Source of the DNA: Zygnema cylindricum
Lineage: Eukaryota > Streptophyta > Zygnematophyceae > Zygnematales > Zygnemataceae
Length of the DNA stretch: 64,000 bases
Reading direction: 5' to 3'
Assembly: GCA_037447655.1 (NCBI GenBank)
Contig: JBBHKE010001036.1
Location: 1-64,000 of the forward strand
Shown: positions 31,568-42,539 of the stretch, one piece after another
Layout: the number at the start of each line of letters is the position of its first letter
How positions within the stretch are numbered: position 1 is the first letter of the stretch
Notes under the pieces: model-generated
The model's database searches: none
What the model saw: only the letters and a program-made list of their open reading frames with translations
Told to the model about the DNA's origin: nothing
Program-made: the position numbers and the translations under genes

Positions 31568-32607
31568 TGCAATTGTGTGTCCTCAATTGGACTACAGAAT
31601 TCAGGAAGCCTCTAGACAGTTGTTAACTAACCCACTTTCAATGGCAACCACTGCTGCCCAAGCAAACAAGCTGAAAATCTGACTGCATCCCTGTGCAGCC
31701 TGGACTCCTTTGAGTTAGTAGAAAAATAATCTCAAAAACGCGTCCAAGCAATAAGTTATAGGGTGGCAAAGATGCCAATTTATACAAACTCTCAAAAAGA
31801 GAGAGGACCATCTACCTGATTTTTCCATAGTCCACGACCATCTACCTGATTTTTCCTAAGTCCTAGTTCCCTCTCACAACCCCTATCTATTGACTGTACG
31901 AACCTATCAGAACAGTGTACAGTGTACAGTACCAGAAAGTACTACTGCAGATATACTTTCTGTACGGCCTTTGTACGACAAGGCCAATAAGCACACCTGT
32001 GTCCATTTTTTAGTCGTCTGTACGCTCCTCGGAATCCTCACGACCAAATGTTATCTCTCCACGTGGCGCTAGGTAATGCCACTTCACAAAATGCCAAAGT
32101 GACCATTCCGGGATCTCGGCGATGATGTGCGCCGTCAAATAGAATTTAGTATCTCATCTCAACCATTAAAATAAACGTCTTACTAATTTGTTTTGTGCGG
32201 AATCCTATCTCTACTCTATTTAACTTGTTTGATGTATCTATGTTTACATTTCTGTTAATCGAAATTACTACCGTATTATTGTTTAAATATATGTCAAACC
32301 CTTTATACCCTGGCGAACAACTACGACAGATCGGTTAGAGCGTAGAGCTACGCCAAACTCTACTAGTCGGAGGTTCGAGTCCTGCCAGACTCAACCTTTT
32401 TGTTGAGAGTGACTTAGGTCACTCTTAAGTCCTGCATCGGTGAAGCTGAGGCAGCCATGGCTCCACTATTCTCTCTCTTTGCTTTCGTGACTACAACAAT
32501 TATGGGGGATAGAGAGAGAAGGCGGAGGCAGACTGCCTGCGCTTGTCACTCTTTTCTATCTATTTAGACCTAGAAAATACTATTAAAACCTTTAGTTAAT
32601 TTCAACA
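31568..32607 (-). mobile_element. 3' LTR of element H
   Basis: On the - strand starts TGTTGAAATTAACTAAAGG after the purine tract at 32608-32621 and ends ...TTGCA at the TSD. Contains the antisense tRNA-like module at 32322-32396. The tRNA-like sequence reads on the + strand here because the element is on the - strand. Confidence 0.9.
32322..32396 (+). other. antisense tRNA-like module in 3' LTR of H
   Basis: Contains ATCGGTTAGAGCG (D-arm/A-box like, TGGTTAGAGC type) and GGAGGTTCGAGTCCTGCC (canonical B-box GGTTCGAGTCC with partly paired T-stem), ending ACTCAACC. The B-box is intact by consensus. The anticodon arm is not clearly foldable, so no isotype is given. Confidence 0.65.
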
Positions 32608-32620
32608 CTCCCGTTATTTT

Positions 32621-33310
32621 CTAGTCTAGTTTTAATTTTTCTTTCAACTCACATTTTTCCCTACAATACTTTAATTTGGGAGAGGGCACAGGTTTGGCCA
32701 TCATGTCAGCCACCATTTCTTCATGAGGTCTATACACAAGATTCACAATTTTGTTTTCAACTTTTTGTCTTATGAAGCTCAATCTTATGTCCATATGTTT
32801 AGCTTTGAAATGATGTTTTGGATTGGATGCAATTGCAATTGCTGCTTGATTATCACAAAAGACTCCATGCACTCCCTCCTTCACATACCCCAATTCTTGC
32901 AACAAGGATTTCACCCACATCAACTCTTTCAGAGCAGAACAAGATGCCATATACGCAGCCTCTATAGTAGAGTGAGCAACCACCTTTTCTTGCTTATTGC
33001 TCCAACATCAAGCACCTTCAGCCACATACAACACATACCCAAAAGTGCATCTTCTCATGGGTGCATCCCCATAACTGGCATCACTCCAAGTAATGAAATC
33101 ACTGTGCTCCCCTCCCAAATGCAACTATAAATCTCTGGTTCCTACCAGATATCTCATGACTTTCTTGGCCGCCTCCCAGTCTCTCTTTCTAGGATCATTA
33201 AGACTCATACTGAGTACTCAAACTGCAACTGCTATGTCCGGCGTGGTACAATTCATAAAGTATATTAGACTTCCTACAACCTGTCTGTAAGGGATAGTCT
33301 TCATACACTC
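32621..33310 (-). pseudogene. copia RNase H (element H)
   Basis: 32983-32621 encodes YMASCSALKELMWVKSLL, CDNQAAIAIASNPKHHFK, KHMDIRLSFIRQKVENK and ends in VADMMAKPVPSPK. Upstream (33300-33000) the SDASYGDAPMRRC-type block and MNCTTPDIAVAV-like region occur with stops. Degenerate copy of the Cop1 RNase H. Confidence 0.82.
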
Positions 33311-33328
33311 TCTCTTCTCTGGACTCAT

Positions 33329-34140
33329 CTAATTATCTAAGATTATCATTCCTCCTTTTACACTCCGATCACTTACTTTCTTCAAGTCCATGGGAATGGT
33401 ACAATTGTTTGCTTTCTCCATCTGGAATTTCTCAAGCATATTTGCTATTGCTTCTTTCTGAGTGAGTCTAATGATCCTTTTCCCCCTATCTCTTTCCATT
33501 TGAATTCGCAAAATATATCTTGCCTCCCCTAAATCCTTCTTATCAAATGTGCTTCTAAGATCTTTCTCCAACTTATTGATATTTTCCAATGACTTACTTA
33601 ACACTGGTAGATCATCAACATAAATTGCAATATAAATCACACCATCCTCATCTTCAAACATATAGATAGAATGGTAAAAGCCGATCCGGATATATCTTAG
33701 ACCAGTAAAAAACTCATCTAGTTTCTCATTCCACTTTCGGGGAGCCTGCTTAAGTCCATATAAGGACTTAATGAGCCTGCAGACTTTGCTCTCTTCCCCA
33801 TTCTCCACAAACCCCTCCGATTGCCTCATGAAGATTTCTTCCTCTAACTCACCATTGAAGAAGGCGGTCTTAATGTCCATCTGATGTATTTCCATGTTTT
33901 CCGTTGCTGCTAAACTGAAGAGAATCCAACTGATGAAAACCGAACAATTACAGCAAACGTCTCCTCATGGTCAATCCCATCATTTTGGGTGAACCCGTTT
34001 GCTACCAACCGAGCCTTATATCTTTCAATGGTATTATCTAGGTTCAATTTTAGTTTGAATACCCACTTACACCCATTAGGTTTTTTGTCTGGAGGACAAT
34101 GTGCTAGCTCCCAAGTATTTGCTTCCATGATGGAAGCCAT
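33329..34140 (-). pseudogene. copia reverse transcriptase (element H)
   Basis: 34140-33910 encodes the RT N-terminus ([38 protein letters not shown]). A frameshift near 33900 leads into 33895-33329 with HQMDIKTAFFNGELEEEIF, LIKSLYGLKQAPRKWNEK, the catalytic YVDD (IAIYVDDLPVLSKS) and KDLGEARYILRIQMERDR. The catalytic residues are intact, but the domain is split. Confidence 0.85.
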
Positions 34141-34331
34141 CTAATCATTTATGGCTCTAATCCATTCGTCCTCTTTTGGGCTGTTCACTGCCTCCAAGTA
34201 TGTCTGAGGCTCATCCGGCTAAGACAACTTAGTTACCTTACGAGCAGCTTGTTTCTCTTATATCATTTTGCTGCTCTTTCTTCCTCCTTGAAACTCTAAA
34301 GTTGGAATAGAGGGATGTCTTAGGTTTCTCG

Positions 34332-35602
34332 TTACTTTCTCATCGTCTCCCCTATCCATGGATGTCGGGTTCGGTTCCTCCATTTCTGTCTCCTCGAAGA
34401 CCATAAAAATATGTGAGGTATCCGGTAACTCTCCTGTATCTTGGATCTCCTCAAATCTGCAATCAGAATCTCACTCATGTCCTTTTCGAGAAAAGCAGAG
34501 TTTTCCTCACATTCAGACTTAAACGTGATTCTTATCTTTTTGGTATATTTGAAGGGATCAATTAACTTTCCTTCATCCATGACAACTAGGTGTTTTACTA
34601 GAATGATATCATGCTTTGCTAAGTCATAGACTCTATATCCCTTGACATCCTCATCATATCCCACAAAATATCCGGGTTTTCCCTTAGAATCAAGTTTCCA
34701 TTTTTTCTTATCCGTATCTAGATTGTAAACCTGGCTAGCAAATACTTTAAGGTGAGAGATATCTGGTTTCCTTCCAACCCATCTCTCATAAGGTGTCATA
34801 CCTTTGATTGGTGAGGTAAGGACTCTATTCTTAATGTAGTTGGCACGGTTTATGGCTTCTGCCCAAAATCTCTTTCCTCTTTTCTTGTTAGCCAACATAC
34901 AGCATATACTATCTCCTAGTGTCCAGTTTAACCTCTTAGCAACCCAATTTTGTTTCGGATTATGTGGTACAGCTTTTTGGTGTTGACTCCCTCATCTCTC
35001 ACGTATTCCTTAAACTGGTTAGAGGTATATTCTCCCCCATTATCACTTTTTATTCTCTTAATGGGGGTTCTTTGCAACTTGACATTCCAGGCTTTATATT
35101 CTTTGAAATAAACTGGTGTTTCAATTTTTTTTTTTAGGAAGTAGACTCTAAAATATCTCGACCTGACATCATTAATGGTCAACATATACCTTTTCCCTCC
35201 AAATGAGGGTACCCTTGCTGGTCCCGAGATATATGTATGGATAAAATCAAGTACCTTCTCCCCTCTATATGTGGCGGCTTTAGGAAAAAGAAGTATGTGA
35301 GCCTTTCCTTGGGCACAGCCACTAGAATCATCCACCATTTCATTGTCAGTGAACAGAATGCCTTCCACTACACCCAGCTTCTTCATTTCTCTCAACTTAT
35401 CAAAATGCACATGCCCCAGCCGCTTATGCCAAATCATCAACATTGGGACATGAACATAATAAGCATTCTTTTTTTCATTACTCAGGTTAAGCCTAAACAT
35501 TCCTTGGCTTCCTTTATCTGTAGTGAAGTAAACTTCATCCCCATACTTAGCTGTAAAGACTCCCTTTCTAGTGAAGGCATCAAAGTCTTTGTCATCTAAC
35601 AC
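34332..35602 (-). pseudogene. copia integrase (element H), inactivated
   Basis: 35602-34928 carries the zinc region (WHKRLGHVHFDKLREMKK, GCAQGKAHIL) and the core. The first catalytic aspartate is lost (HTYISGP instead of HTDIWGP); the second is kept (KSDNGGEYTSN). A frameshift follows before the expected glutamate. 34898-34332 resumes with KRFWAEAINRANYIKNRVL, KVFASQVYNLDT and GYDEDVKGYRVYDL. The missing Asp and the frame break make it inactive. Confidence 0.85.
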
Positions 35603-35639
35603 AGATGTAGATACAAGATTTTTACTCAGCTAAGGAATA

Positions 35640-36155
35640 TAGAGCACATTTGAGAAAGTGAGTATAGAAGTCTTACCCTCCGCTAAGACTTTCAGATCTA
35701 CTCATCCAACTAGATCTGTAGTAATCACTCTCCCATCCCCATACTCTATTTCTACAGCAGGGATTTGACTTAGCTTGGAGAAGAGGTCCTTGTCACGACA
35801 CATATGCATGAATGCACTAAAGTCGATGATCCATCCTTCCTGTGGAGCTTCCTGAATTGCTCTAAAGGCACACTTCTGTCTCCAAAAGATCTCCTTCTCC
35901 TCCAGACTCTCCCCATCCTCTTCACAGGACTCATCCTCGGTGTCTCATGTCACCTTTGTGACCAAAAGTGCCTTTTTCTTCCCTTCGGAAGAACCCCCTC
36001 CATGGTTCTCTAGGAGCCTCAACTTCGACAGCTTGACACAATCTGGGATAAAGTGTCTCGGCTTTTTGCAAAAATGACATAGGCCTTTTGGGGGCCTTGG
36101 TCCTCAAGGCCGAACTCTTTCTCCTTTGTATGGTTTTTTTGGATCTGGTCTCCAC
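35640..36155 (-). pseudogene. copia zinc knuckle and protease region (element H)
   Basis: Around 36090-36010 a CHFCKKPRHFIPDC zinc knuckle is readable (CX2CX4HX4C intact). Towards 35840-35640 the protease region reads GWIIDFSAFMHMC, so the D-S-G-A-S active site is D-F-S-A-F, followed by EIEYGDGRVITTDLVG and stops. Frames shift between these parts. Confidence 0.75.
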
Positions 36156-36250
36156 TTTTCCCCTCTGGCCGCTAGAGCTTTAACACTCTTTTCTCCTCTC
36201 CTGACCTCAATCGTAATTTCCTGCACAAGTATCATGCGGACAACTGTATT

Positions 36251-36937
36251 CTACTTCCATGAACTATCAATCATTTCCAGTACTCGGTACACTATATTCT
36301 CATACTCGTTGGGTAACTTCATGATAAGAGTGTTAACCTTCATCTTCATTGTACCTATCCATCTGTTACTTTCCATCTCCATGTACAAGCAAGAAAGATC
36401 ATTATTGTAGTCTAACATCTTTCCCCATTTGTAAGTATAATTTCCCATCTTTTGCTCTACCAATTGGAGTTCCTGAATTGTACCAGCTTTATAGATCTCT
36501 ATCAAACTTACCCACAACTCCTTGGCCTTGTAAACGTGAAGGTGGGGAGTTGCCAAAGCTTGTGTGAGGTGTCTCAGACTGAATTTCTTGGCAGCCATGT
36601 TGGTGTCTTGCCACATTTGAGTGTCAGTCTCCACGGTCTTCACGATTGCCGCTCTGGGTGTCGTGGGAATAAGAGCAATAGGATTACGAGGTATCTCTTT
36701 TTGTTTCCCTTTTTTGGACACACTACTGTCCCCTTCATGTGCCTCTTCTGCTACAGCAGATGTTGCTACAGAAAACCTTATTCCACCAAATCTTGGTGGT
36801 GTTCCTTGAGGTGGACGTTTCACTTGTCCACAAACAATACCCCATTATCGTTTTTCATACAAAGCCTTTGTCATCATGGCTTCCCAATAGATAAACCGTG
36901 ATCCATTCAAGATGGGCACCCTTGAGGGTGGGCCCAT
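36251..36937 (-). pseudogene. gag: copia gag (element H)
   Basis: The frame passes from the LTR through the primer site (ATG at 36937-36935) into GPPSRVPILNGSRFIYWEAM, then hits a stop at about 36847 (WGIV block). It is open again from 36823 to 36251: PPRFGGIRFSVATSAV, ELWVSLIEIYKAGTIQELQL, KMKVNTLIMKLPNEYENIVY. The layout matches I and D. Ancestrally a single gag; here it has at least one early stop. Confidence 0.82.
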
Positions 36938-36941
36938 AACC
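36927..36941 (-). other. primer binding site of element H
   Basis: GGTTATGGGCCCACC on the - strand, identical to the sites in I and D, directly adjoining the 5' LTR (TTTGCA end). Complement of the initiator tRNA-Met anticodon arm. Confidence 0.85.
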
Positions 36942-37948
36942 TGCAAATCTGTGTCCTCGATTGGACTACAGAATTCAGGAAGCCTCTCGATAATTGTTAA
37001 GTAACCCACTTTCAATGGCAAACACTGCTGCCAAGCAAACAAACTGACAATCTGACTGCATCCCTGTGCAGCCTAGACTCCCTTGAAAACGTAAAAAAAA
37101 AAATCTTTGAAAAAACCCAACCAGGCGATAAGTTATAGGGTGGCAAAGATGCCAAATTATACAAACTCTCAAAGAGACAAAGGACCATCTACTTGATTTT
37201 TCCTAAGTCCTTGTTCCCTCTCACAACCCCTATCTATTGACTGTACGAACCTATCAGAACAGTCTACAGTACCAGAAAGTACTAATGCAGATGTACTTTC
37301 TGTACGGCCTTTGTATGTCAAGGCCATTAAGCAGACACGTGTCCACTTTTCAATCTTTCGTACGCTCCTCGGAATTCTTGCGATTGAATGTTATATCTCC
37401 ATGTGGCGGAAGGTCCTGCCACATCACAAAATGCCAAAGTGACCATTCTGGGATCTCGACAATGATGTGTGTTGACAGATAGAATTTTAGTATCTCATCT
37501 CAACCATTTAAATAAACGTCTTACTAATTTGTTTTGTGCGGAATCCTATGCGCATTGTATTTAATTTGTTTCCTATATCTATGTTTACATTTCTGATAAT
37601 CAAATTACTACCGTAACATTGTTTAAATATATGTGAAACCCTATATACCCTAGCGAACTACTACGACAGAGTGGTTAGAGCGAACGGCTACGCCATGCTC
37701 TACCGCTCGGAGGTTTGAGTCCTGTCGGACTCAACCTTTTTGTTGAAGAGTGACTTAGGTCACTCTTCATACCTGCATTGGTGAAGTTGAGGCAGCCATG
37801 GCTCCATTATTTTCTCTCTCTCTTTGAGTGACTACAACAAGTATGGGGGATGGAGAGAGAAGGTGGAGGCAGACTGCCTGAGCTTGTCACTCTTTTCTAT
37901 CTATTTAGATCTGGAAAATACTATTAAAACCTTTAGTTAATTTCAACA
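36942..37948 (-). mobile_element. 5' LTR of element H
   Basis: 1007 bp, TGTTGAAATTAAC start (at 37948) and TTTGCA end next to the primer site. An open frame enters gag from inside the LTR (ending IEDTDLQVMGPP). The Cop1 start ATG has become TCG here, so the PBS ATG would be the next candidate start. tRNA-like module at 37662-37736. Confidence 0.92.
37662..37736 (+). other. antisense tRNA-like module in 5' LTR of H
   Basis: Contains GAGTGGTTAGAGCG, GGCTACGCC and GGAGGTTTGAGTCCTGTCGG ending ACTCAACC; one C-to-T change in the B-box relative to the 3' LTR copy. Position about 212-286 bp from the LTR start. Confidence 0.6.
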
Positions 37949-37953
37949 GATTG

Positions 37954-38993
37954 TTATGCTAACAACCTAAGAATAAATAAAATCAGGCAAGTGACAAGAA
38001 TATGTTTAAAAATAATTTGAATAAAAATCTAACAGTGACCCATCAAGAGAGATATACAGACAGTGTCTACAAAAGAAATAGAAAATGTTGCAACAGGTAT
38101 CCAAAGAAGAGAGACTGCTTATGGCGAAAATTGAAAAGAGCGTGTTTGGATTTTGAACTTCGAAAGCGTTAATTAACATCGCGCAAATGTGCTCCATTTA
38201 AATGAATTTGGTGCACAAGACGACAAGCGGGCAAAAGCAATCTACCGGTCGGCAACTCTATCACGACGTGTCACATGAGACAGAGCATGCAGCCGAAAAT
38301 AGAGTATAGAAAATTTAACACTATGTACGAAAGTAGAGTTCAAGACCAGCCGCGATCCTTTACTGCGGGAGGCTCGTTGTTAAAACTTTGTAATACGGTA
38401 TACGTCCGAGCCCCTCCTTTGGCGCATCCGTGGTTCCATTCCAGTAAATACGATATTTCGAATCAAGCCCATAAGATTTCCTCGAAGCTAAGAGGCCACT
38501 TAGACTTTTAAACGTCTGTCCATTTAGATTTATCCGTACAAGTAGTTCTAGGGAACCTTGCATCACATCATACGTCACCTGTATAAAACAACAAAATTGC
38601 GGTTGACCATAAACTTTACAATGTCCTCGGGAAATGCGGCGAATGGCGATTGGCTATGCTTGCGAACATGAACAAAAAAAGTTGGACAAAATTGCTGGCC
38701 GTTGGAAAATTTGTTCATCGCTTGAGCTCCTTCTTGAATACCGCAGTTTTAATTAATTTAAATTGAGCACATCGACCCATTTCATTTCAAGCCTTTGGAT
38801 CCGTCTCCTCCCAACCTCCCACTCCAACACTCACATTCACTTTTTTTTTTGCCTCGTCCTGTTCTTCATTTTCAAGTATGGCAAAAATAGCATCCTCTCT
38901 CAATGGATTCTGAGCACTGAGCATTTCACTTTTTACGCTCACCACAATTATAATCTCGATGGCATTGGACTCTGAATGCCGACTTGAAACCAA
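37954..38993 (-). CDS. possible upstream exons of the gene hit by element H
   Basis: - strand open segments with protein-like composition: 38718-38575 (an ATG frame containing PFAAFPEDIVKFMVNRNFVV), 38578-38360 (NLNGQTFKSLSGLLASRKSY, YRIYWNGTTDAPKEG), 38197-38006 and 38993-38787. The first two overlap at CAG-GTGACG in different frames, so either a frameshift or an unusual splice is needed. I do not recognise the product, and the grouping with 29727-31567 rests only on strand and proximity. Confidence 0.25.
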
Positions 38994-38999
38994 TTGAAA

Positions 39000-39334
39000 T
39001 TATGTGAGCTCCATACCCTCACGAATACCAACTAAATCACGCCTAAGATACCCTATTAGGATCCACAATATTCAACATATACTTAAACCAAAGTGAAAAC
39101 TTTGAAAATAGCTAGTCGAGGATGAACCCGAGGACCTTGTGTTGGCATACACTAGCTCTACAGTGACTGCGACCCGATTGTGCATGCAGCGCGAAGCCAA
39201 TTCCCCAGTGCGGCACAGCGAACCACCATATACTCAGTGGAGCGTGTAGGTCGAAGTGGACATTACTCTAACACTCCCCCTCATGATGTACTCCGTCTCA
39301 TGTGGCTTACATACGCCCCCAAGATCTGATACCA
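39000..39334 (-). mobile_element. TRIM-like element fragment
   Basis: On the - strand: primer site TGGTATCAGATC (39334-39323, complement of the plant initiator tRNA-Met 3' end), then only about 40 bp, then a purine tract ATGAGGGGGAG (39284-39274), then an LTR start TGTTAGAGTAATG (39273 leftwards). A primer site and purine tract this close together is the layout of terminal-repeat retrotransposons in miniature. The 5' LTR expected right of 39334 is replaced by a copia pol fragment. Left boundary unknown. Confidence 0.55.
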
Positions 39335-39392
39335 CTGATTCCCTTCTCTCTCCTTCCCTCCATTCCACTTACCGCTCGATGGTCGGGGCCCA
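39335..39392 (+). pseudogene. inverted copia RNase H scrap (Cop2)
   Basis: + strand reading TDSLLSPSLHSTYRSMVGA matches TDSLLSLSLHSTYRSMVGA of element G2, but in the opposite orientation to the adjacent G1 LTR and pol. It joins the TRIM primer site at a CAGTGG microhomology on the left and the Cop2 LTR end at GGCCC on the right. Confidence 0.8.
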
Positions 39393-41459
39393 TATTGGAG
39401 GTGGATTGGCGGAAGCTATGAAATTGTACAGAAGAGAAAGATAAATACATTGGAGAGAGAAATTGATTTGTATTGGGGGTGATTTCATTGAGTGAGAAAA
39501 TTCACTTATATACAAAATACAAAGTGATAATTACTATGGAGTCTAAACGCTCCTTTGTGCGTTGTAACTAAAAGGATCCTAGTCAAGATTCAAAAAAAAT
39601 CTGGTGAACATCTTACGTAACTAGATTCTAATGTATATAGACAAGATTCTAACACAAGTTAGATTGTAACGGATTGACTCTAGGTTGGCAATGTACAAAA
39701 TTAATTAAGACCTAAAGTAACGACGTAGACTTAAACGACAAAGAGTACGAAGACAAAATGAAAGTACAAAAAAAAAACATACGTAAAATAGAGACCGTTG
39801 CCCAAAGGACTTATACGTAGGGCACTCAGACTCGACCTACGCATGTAGAGTACGAACAAGACCACGACCGGACTGACACATGTAATGATGGGTACGGACG
39901 AGACCAAGACCAGACCGACATATGACGAGTATGGACATAAGTAACGCTAAATGACCCTTAACACCCCCCCTTATGCGAAAAACTAGGAAGTAGATTGAGA
40001 TGAAAATAAAGGAAATTTAGCCTGGAGGAAATGGAAGACAAAGGCCAGAGAAGAGGCGATGCTGCTCAAAAGTCATGGCGATGAAGAGGCTTGGTGAGAT
40101 AATCAGCCACTTGGTCGGCGGATTTGACATAAAGAAGCTGGAGAGTGCCATCTTTGACCTGCTCCCGAGAGTAATGATACTCAATGTCGATGTGCTTCAA
40201 CCGCTTGTGGTGAACAGGATTGGGGATCAAAGCAAGAGCTCCCTAGGAATCGGAAAGAATAGGAGTAGGGGTTGAAAGGGGAAATCCAAGATTGGAAAGT
40301 AGAGTCCGAAGCCAGACAGCTTCCTTGGCGGCGTGACAAGCGACCATATATTTCGTCTCAGTGTTCAAGCATGCCGTGGAAGGCTGCTTTCTGCATGACC
40401 AAGAGATAAGACCATTGCCCAAAAAGAAGCACAAGCCAGTGGTGGAACGGCAGGAAAGCTCATTTTGTGCCCAATCTGAATCAACAAAGCCCGTAAAAGC
40501 ACTAGAGCTAGAAGAAGAATATGTAAGACAAAGAGTTTTATTGCCTTGTAGATAAAGAAAGACACGTTTGGCTGCAGCAAAATGATAAAGAAAAGGACGT
40601 TGGAGGAATTGAATGAGTGTAGTGACTGCTCTGGCAATGTCACGACAAATGGCCTACATGGCGTACATAAGGGCCCCAACCATCGAGCCGTAAAAAGAAA
40701 AAAGGGAGGGAGAGAGAATAGAATCAGTGGAAGGGAGGAGAGGGGCATTGACATCCAAAGGAGTGGAAACGGAGGAGCAGTCTGCCATGCCAAAGCGTTC
40801 CAAAAGATCAAAGATAAAGGTCTTCTGAGAGAGGGAGAGGGTGCGCGTTGAGCAGTTACGAGAAACTTAAATGCCCAAATAATACGTGAGCTCACCTAGA
40901 TTGGTCATGTCAAAATGGGTTTGAAAAAGAGATTTGACACTAGAGATTTCAGACAGAGAAGGACCAACAAGTAGTAGATCATTGACAAAGATGGCAATAA
41001 AGATCAACGAGGTGCCAGAGCCGCGAGTGTAAATGCTGAAATCAACATCAATTCGGGTAAATCCTTCCTTCCGCATAAAAGCATCTATAGTATGGTTCCA
41101 TACACGAGGGGATTGTTTTAATCCAAAGATTGTTTTAATGAGATGGCAAACCAGATGCTCAGATCAGGGGAAATATAGCCCTCACGCTGATGCATGTAAA
41201 TGTCCTCAAACAAGATCCCATTTAAGAAGGCATTCTTAACATCCATCTAATGAACATGGAAATCATGTTCAGTAACTAAAGAAAGTAAAGTGCGGGTAGA
41301 TGTCAACCAAGCAACTGGAGCAAAGGTTTAAGTAAAATGTATACCTTCAATTTGGGAAAAGCCCTTCGCCACCATGCGAGCTTTGTATTTGTCCATGGAT
41401 CCATTGCCTTTCTGTTTTACACTAAAGACCCATTTTGAGCCGATTCCCTTTTTTCCAGG
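39393..41459 (-). mobile_element. copia element G1 (family Cop2), 3' part up to an assembly gap
   Basis: 3' LTR 39393-39963 (571 bp; - strand TGTTAAGGGTC to CCTCCAATA), purine tract 39964-39977, then RNase H and RT reading right to left until the N gap. Homologous to G2. From about 41060 to the gap it is near-identical to 44106-44510, although other parts of the two copies differ clearly. Confidence 0.88.
39964..41459 (-). pseudogene. copia RT-RNase H (element G1), broken
   Basis: RT N-terminus near the gap (GSKWVFSVKQKGNGSMDKYK, GFSQIEGIHFT then a stop also present in G2). 41076-40867 carries the palm with catalytic box FVND (second aspartate lost) and HFDMTNLGELTYYLGI. RNase H is split over frames (GNGLISWSCRKQPSTACLN, KYMVACHAAKEAVWLRTLL). 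Not functional. Confidence 0.82.
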
Positions 41460-41469
41460 NNNNNNNNNN
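41460..41469. other. assembly gap (10 N)
   Basis: Ten Ns cut element G1 and join it to unrelated minisatellite sequence, so linkage across this point is not proven by the sequence. Confidence 0.99.
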
Positions 41470-41545
41470 GCAGTGAACACCAGGGTGCGCTTAGTGCGAA
41501 CACCAGGGAGCACTTAGCGCGAACACCAGAGTCCACTTAGCGCAG
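41470..41545. repeat. minisatellite, about 29-bp unit
   Basis: Three degenerate copies of GAACACCAG followed by G(A/T)GCGCTTAG- or GCACTTAGCG-like sequence, starting right after the gap. Confidence 0.7.
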
Positions 41546-41689
41546 GCAACCTTGTTTAAGCTAGCTTCTACCATGGCAGCTCGACATGGTATACAAAGGC
41601 CTTATGAGCCTTGTCTAGGGTAAGCAGGCTAGTACACTTAGCGTAGCAGTTGAAAAACTGCGCATACCGACTAACAGTCGCGATGAGGA

Positions 41690-42426
41690 TTCACCTGAGA
41701 CCACAAGCGCGATTCACGAGGGACCACAAGCGTGATTCGCGTGGGACCACAAGTGACGAAGCACTCAGGTGCTTCGTACTACACGACCACATTCGGCTGG
41801 ACTTTAGCGGTCACCGCTGACTAAGCATTTGGAACGTTTTGTGTACGGTTAGAACGTTTTGTGTACGGTTCAATTTCTGTAAATATTTGAATAACATTAG
41901 TTTGTCGTTTAGTGTGATATAAAATAGTGTTCTATTAATCATATTTTTAGAAAGTAGTAATTAGGGTTTTTTTAGGTACAGTGACGTACGGGTAGGATGC
42001 TTTGTCGTTAGTCAGGATAGTAACCGTAGTAACGGTTACCCGAATTAGTGTAGATCAGTAGATACACACTGTGAGTATATAAATTAGGACTTAGCCAATT
42101 TTGTAGCATCCAGTTTTGGGAATATGATTTTCTAAGGGCAGTTTTTGGGAAACTTCCAGACATCATATCTTATGGTTTACTGGGTCATTTGGGCTGCAAT
42201 TTTGGGAATTGTCTGTTTACAGTATTATGTATCACTGTATTAAATTTGAAACATATTGGGGTTTTGAGTCATATTTTGTGTCAGTTCAAAGTTGGCTGTT
42301 GAGTAGGTACTTTGATAGTTTCTGTTGTTTTTCATGTCTACCTCTACTACTATTGCTGGTTCTCCGCCTGCAACGGTGGTTGTAGAACAACAATATACAT
42401 ATACAGATGTATATAAATATATATAG
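41690..42426 (+). mobile_element. LTR-X2: second copy of the LTR-X 5' end
   Basis: Matches 4985-5967 in ordered blocks (GGGACCACAAG, CGACCACATTC, CAGTTTTGGGAATATG, ATATCTTATGGTTTACTGG). It carries a gag-like start at 42334 (MSTSTTIAGSPPATVVVEQQ) that becomes a TATA/CATATA-rich stretch and stops. Both copies keep only the 5' end. Confidence 0.45.
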
Positions 42427-42539
42427 TTATGATATGCATAATAGTATGATATATATAATATGTTTGCCAACCGCTTGCCTGCATGTTTGCCGGCCTGCCT
42501 GCCTTTCTGCATGCCAGCCTGCCTGCCTGTCTATTTGTC
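42427..42539. repeat. low complexity: ATAT then TGCCTGCC repeats
   Basis: TATATAATATG-rich DNA followed by irregular GCCTGCCTGC units up to the start of the G2 LTR. Confidence 0.7.

Larger units (their letters stand above)
31568..37948 (-). mobile_element. complete Ty1/copia element H (family Cop1)
   Basis: 6381 bp, LTRs 31568-32607 (3') and 36942-37948 (5'), target duplication GATTG (31563-31567 and 37949-37953). Reads right to left: LTR, primer site, gag, protease, integrase, RT, RNase H, purine tract, LTR. Frames are interrupted in every domain, so it is inactive. LTR lengths differ (1040 and 1007 bp) and substitutions are scattered. Confidence 0.95.

Noticed and set aside
39386-39393. 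Remnant primer site (GGGCCCAT) left of the G1 LTR, implying a tandem element
   Set aside because: The same bases are explained by the inverted pol scrap (GGTCGG-GGCCC); only microhomology is certain.
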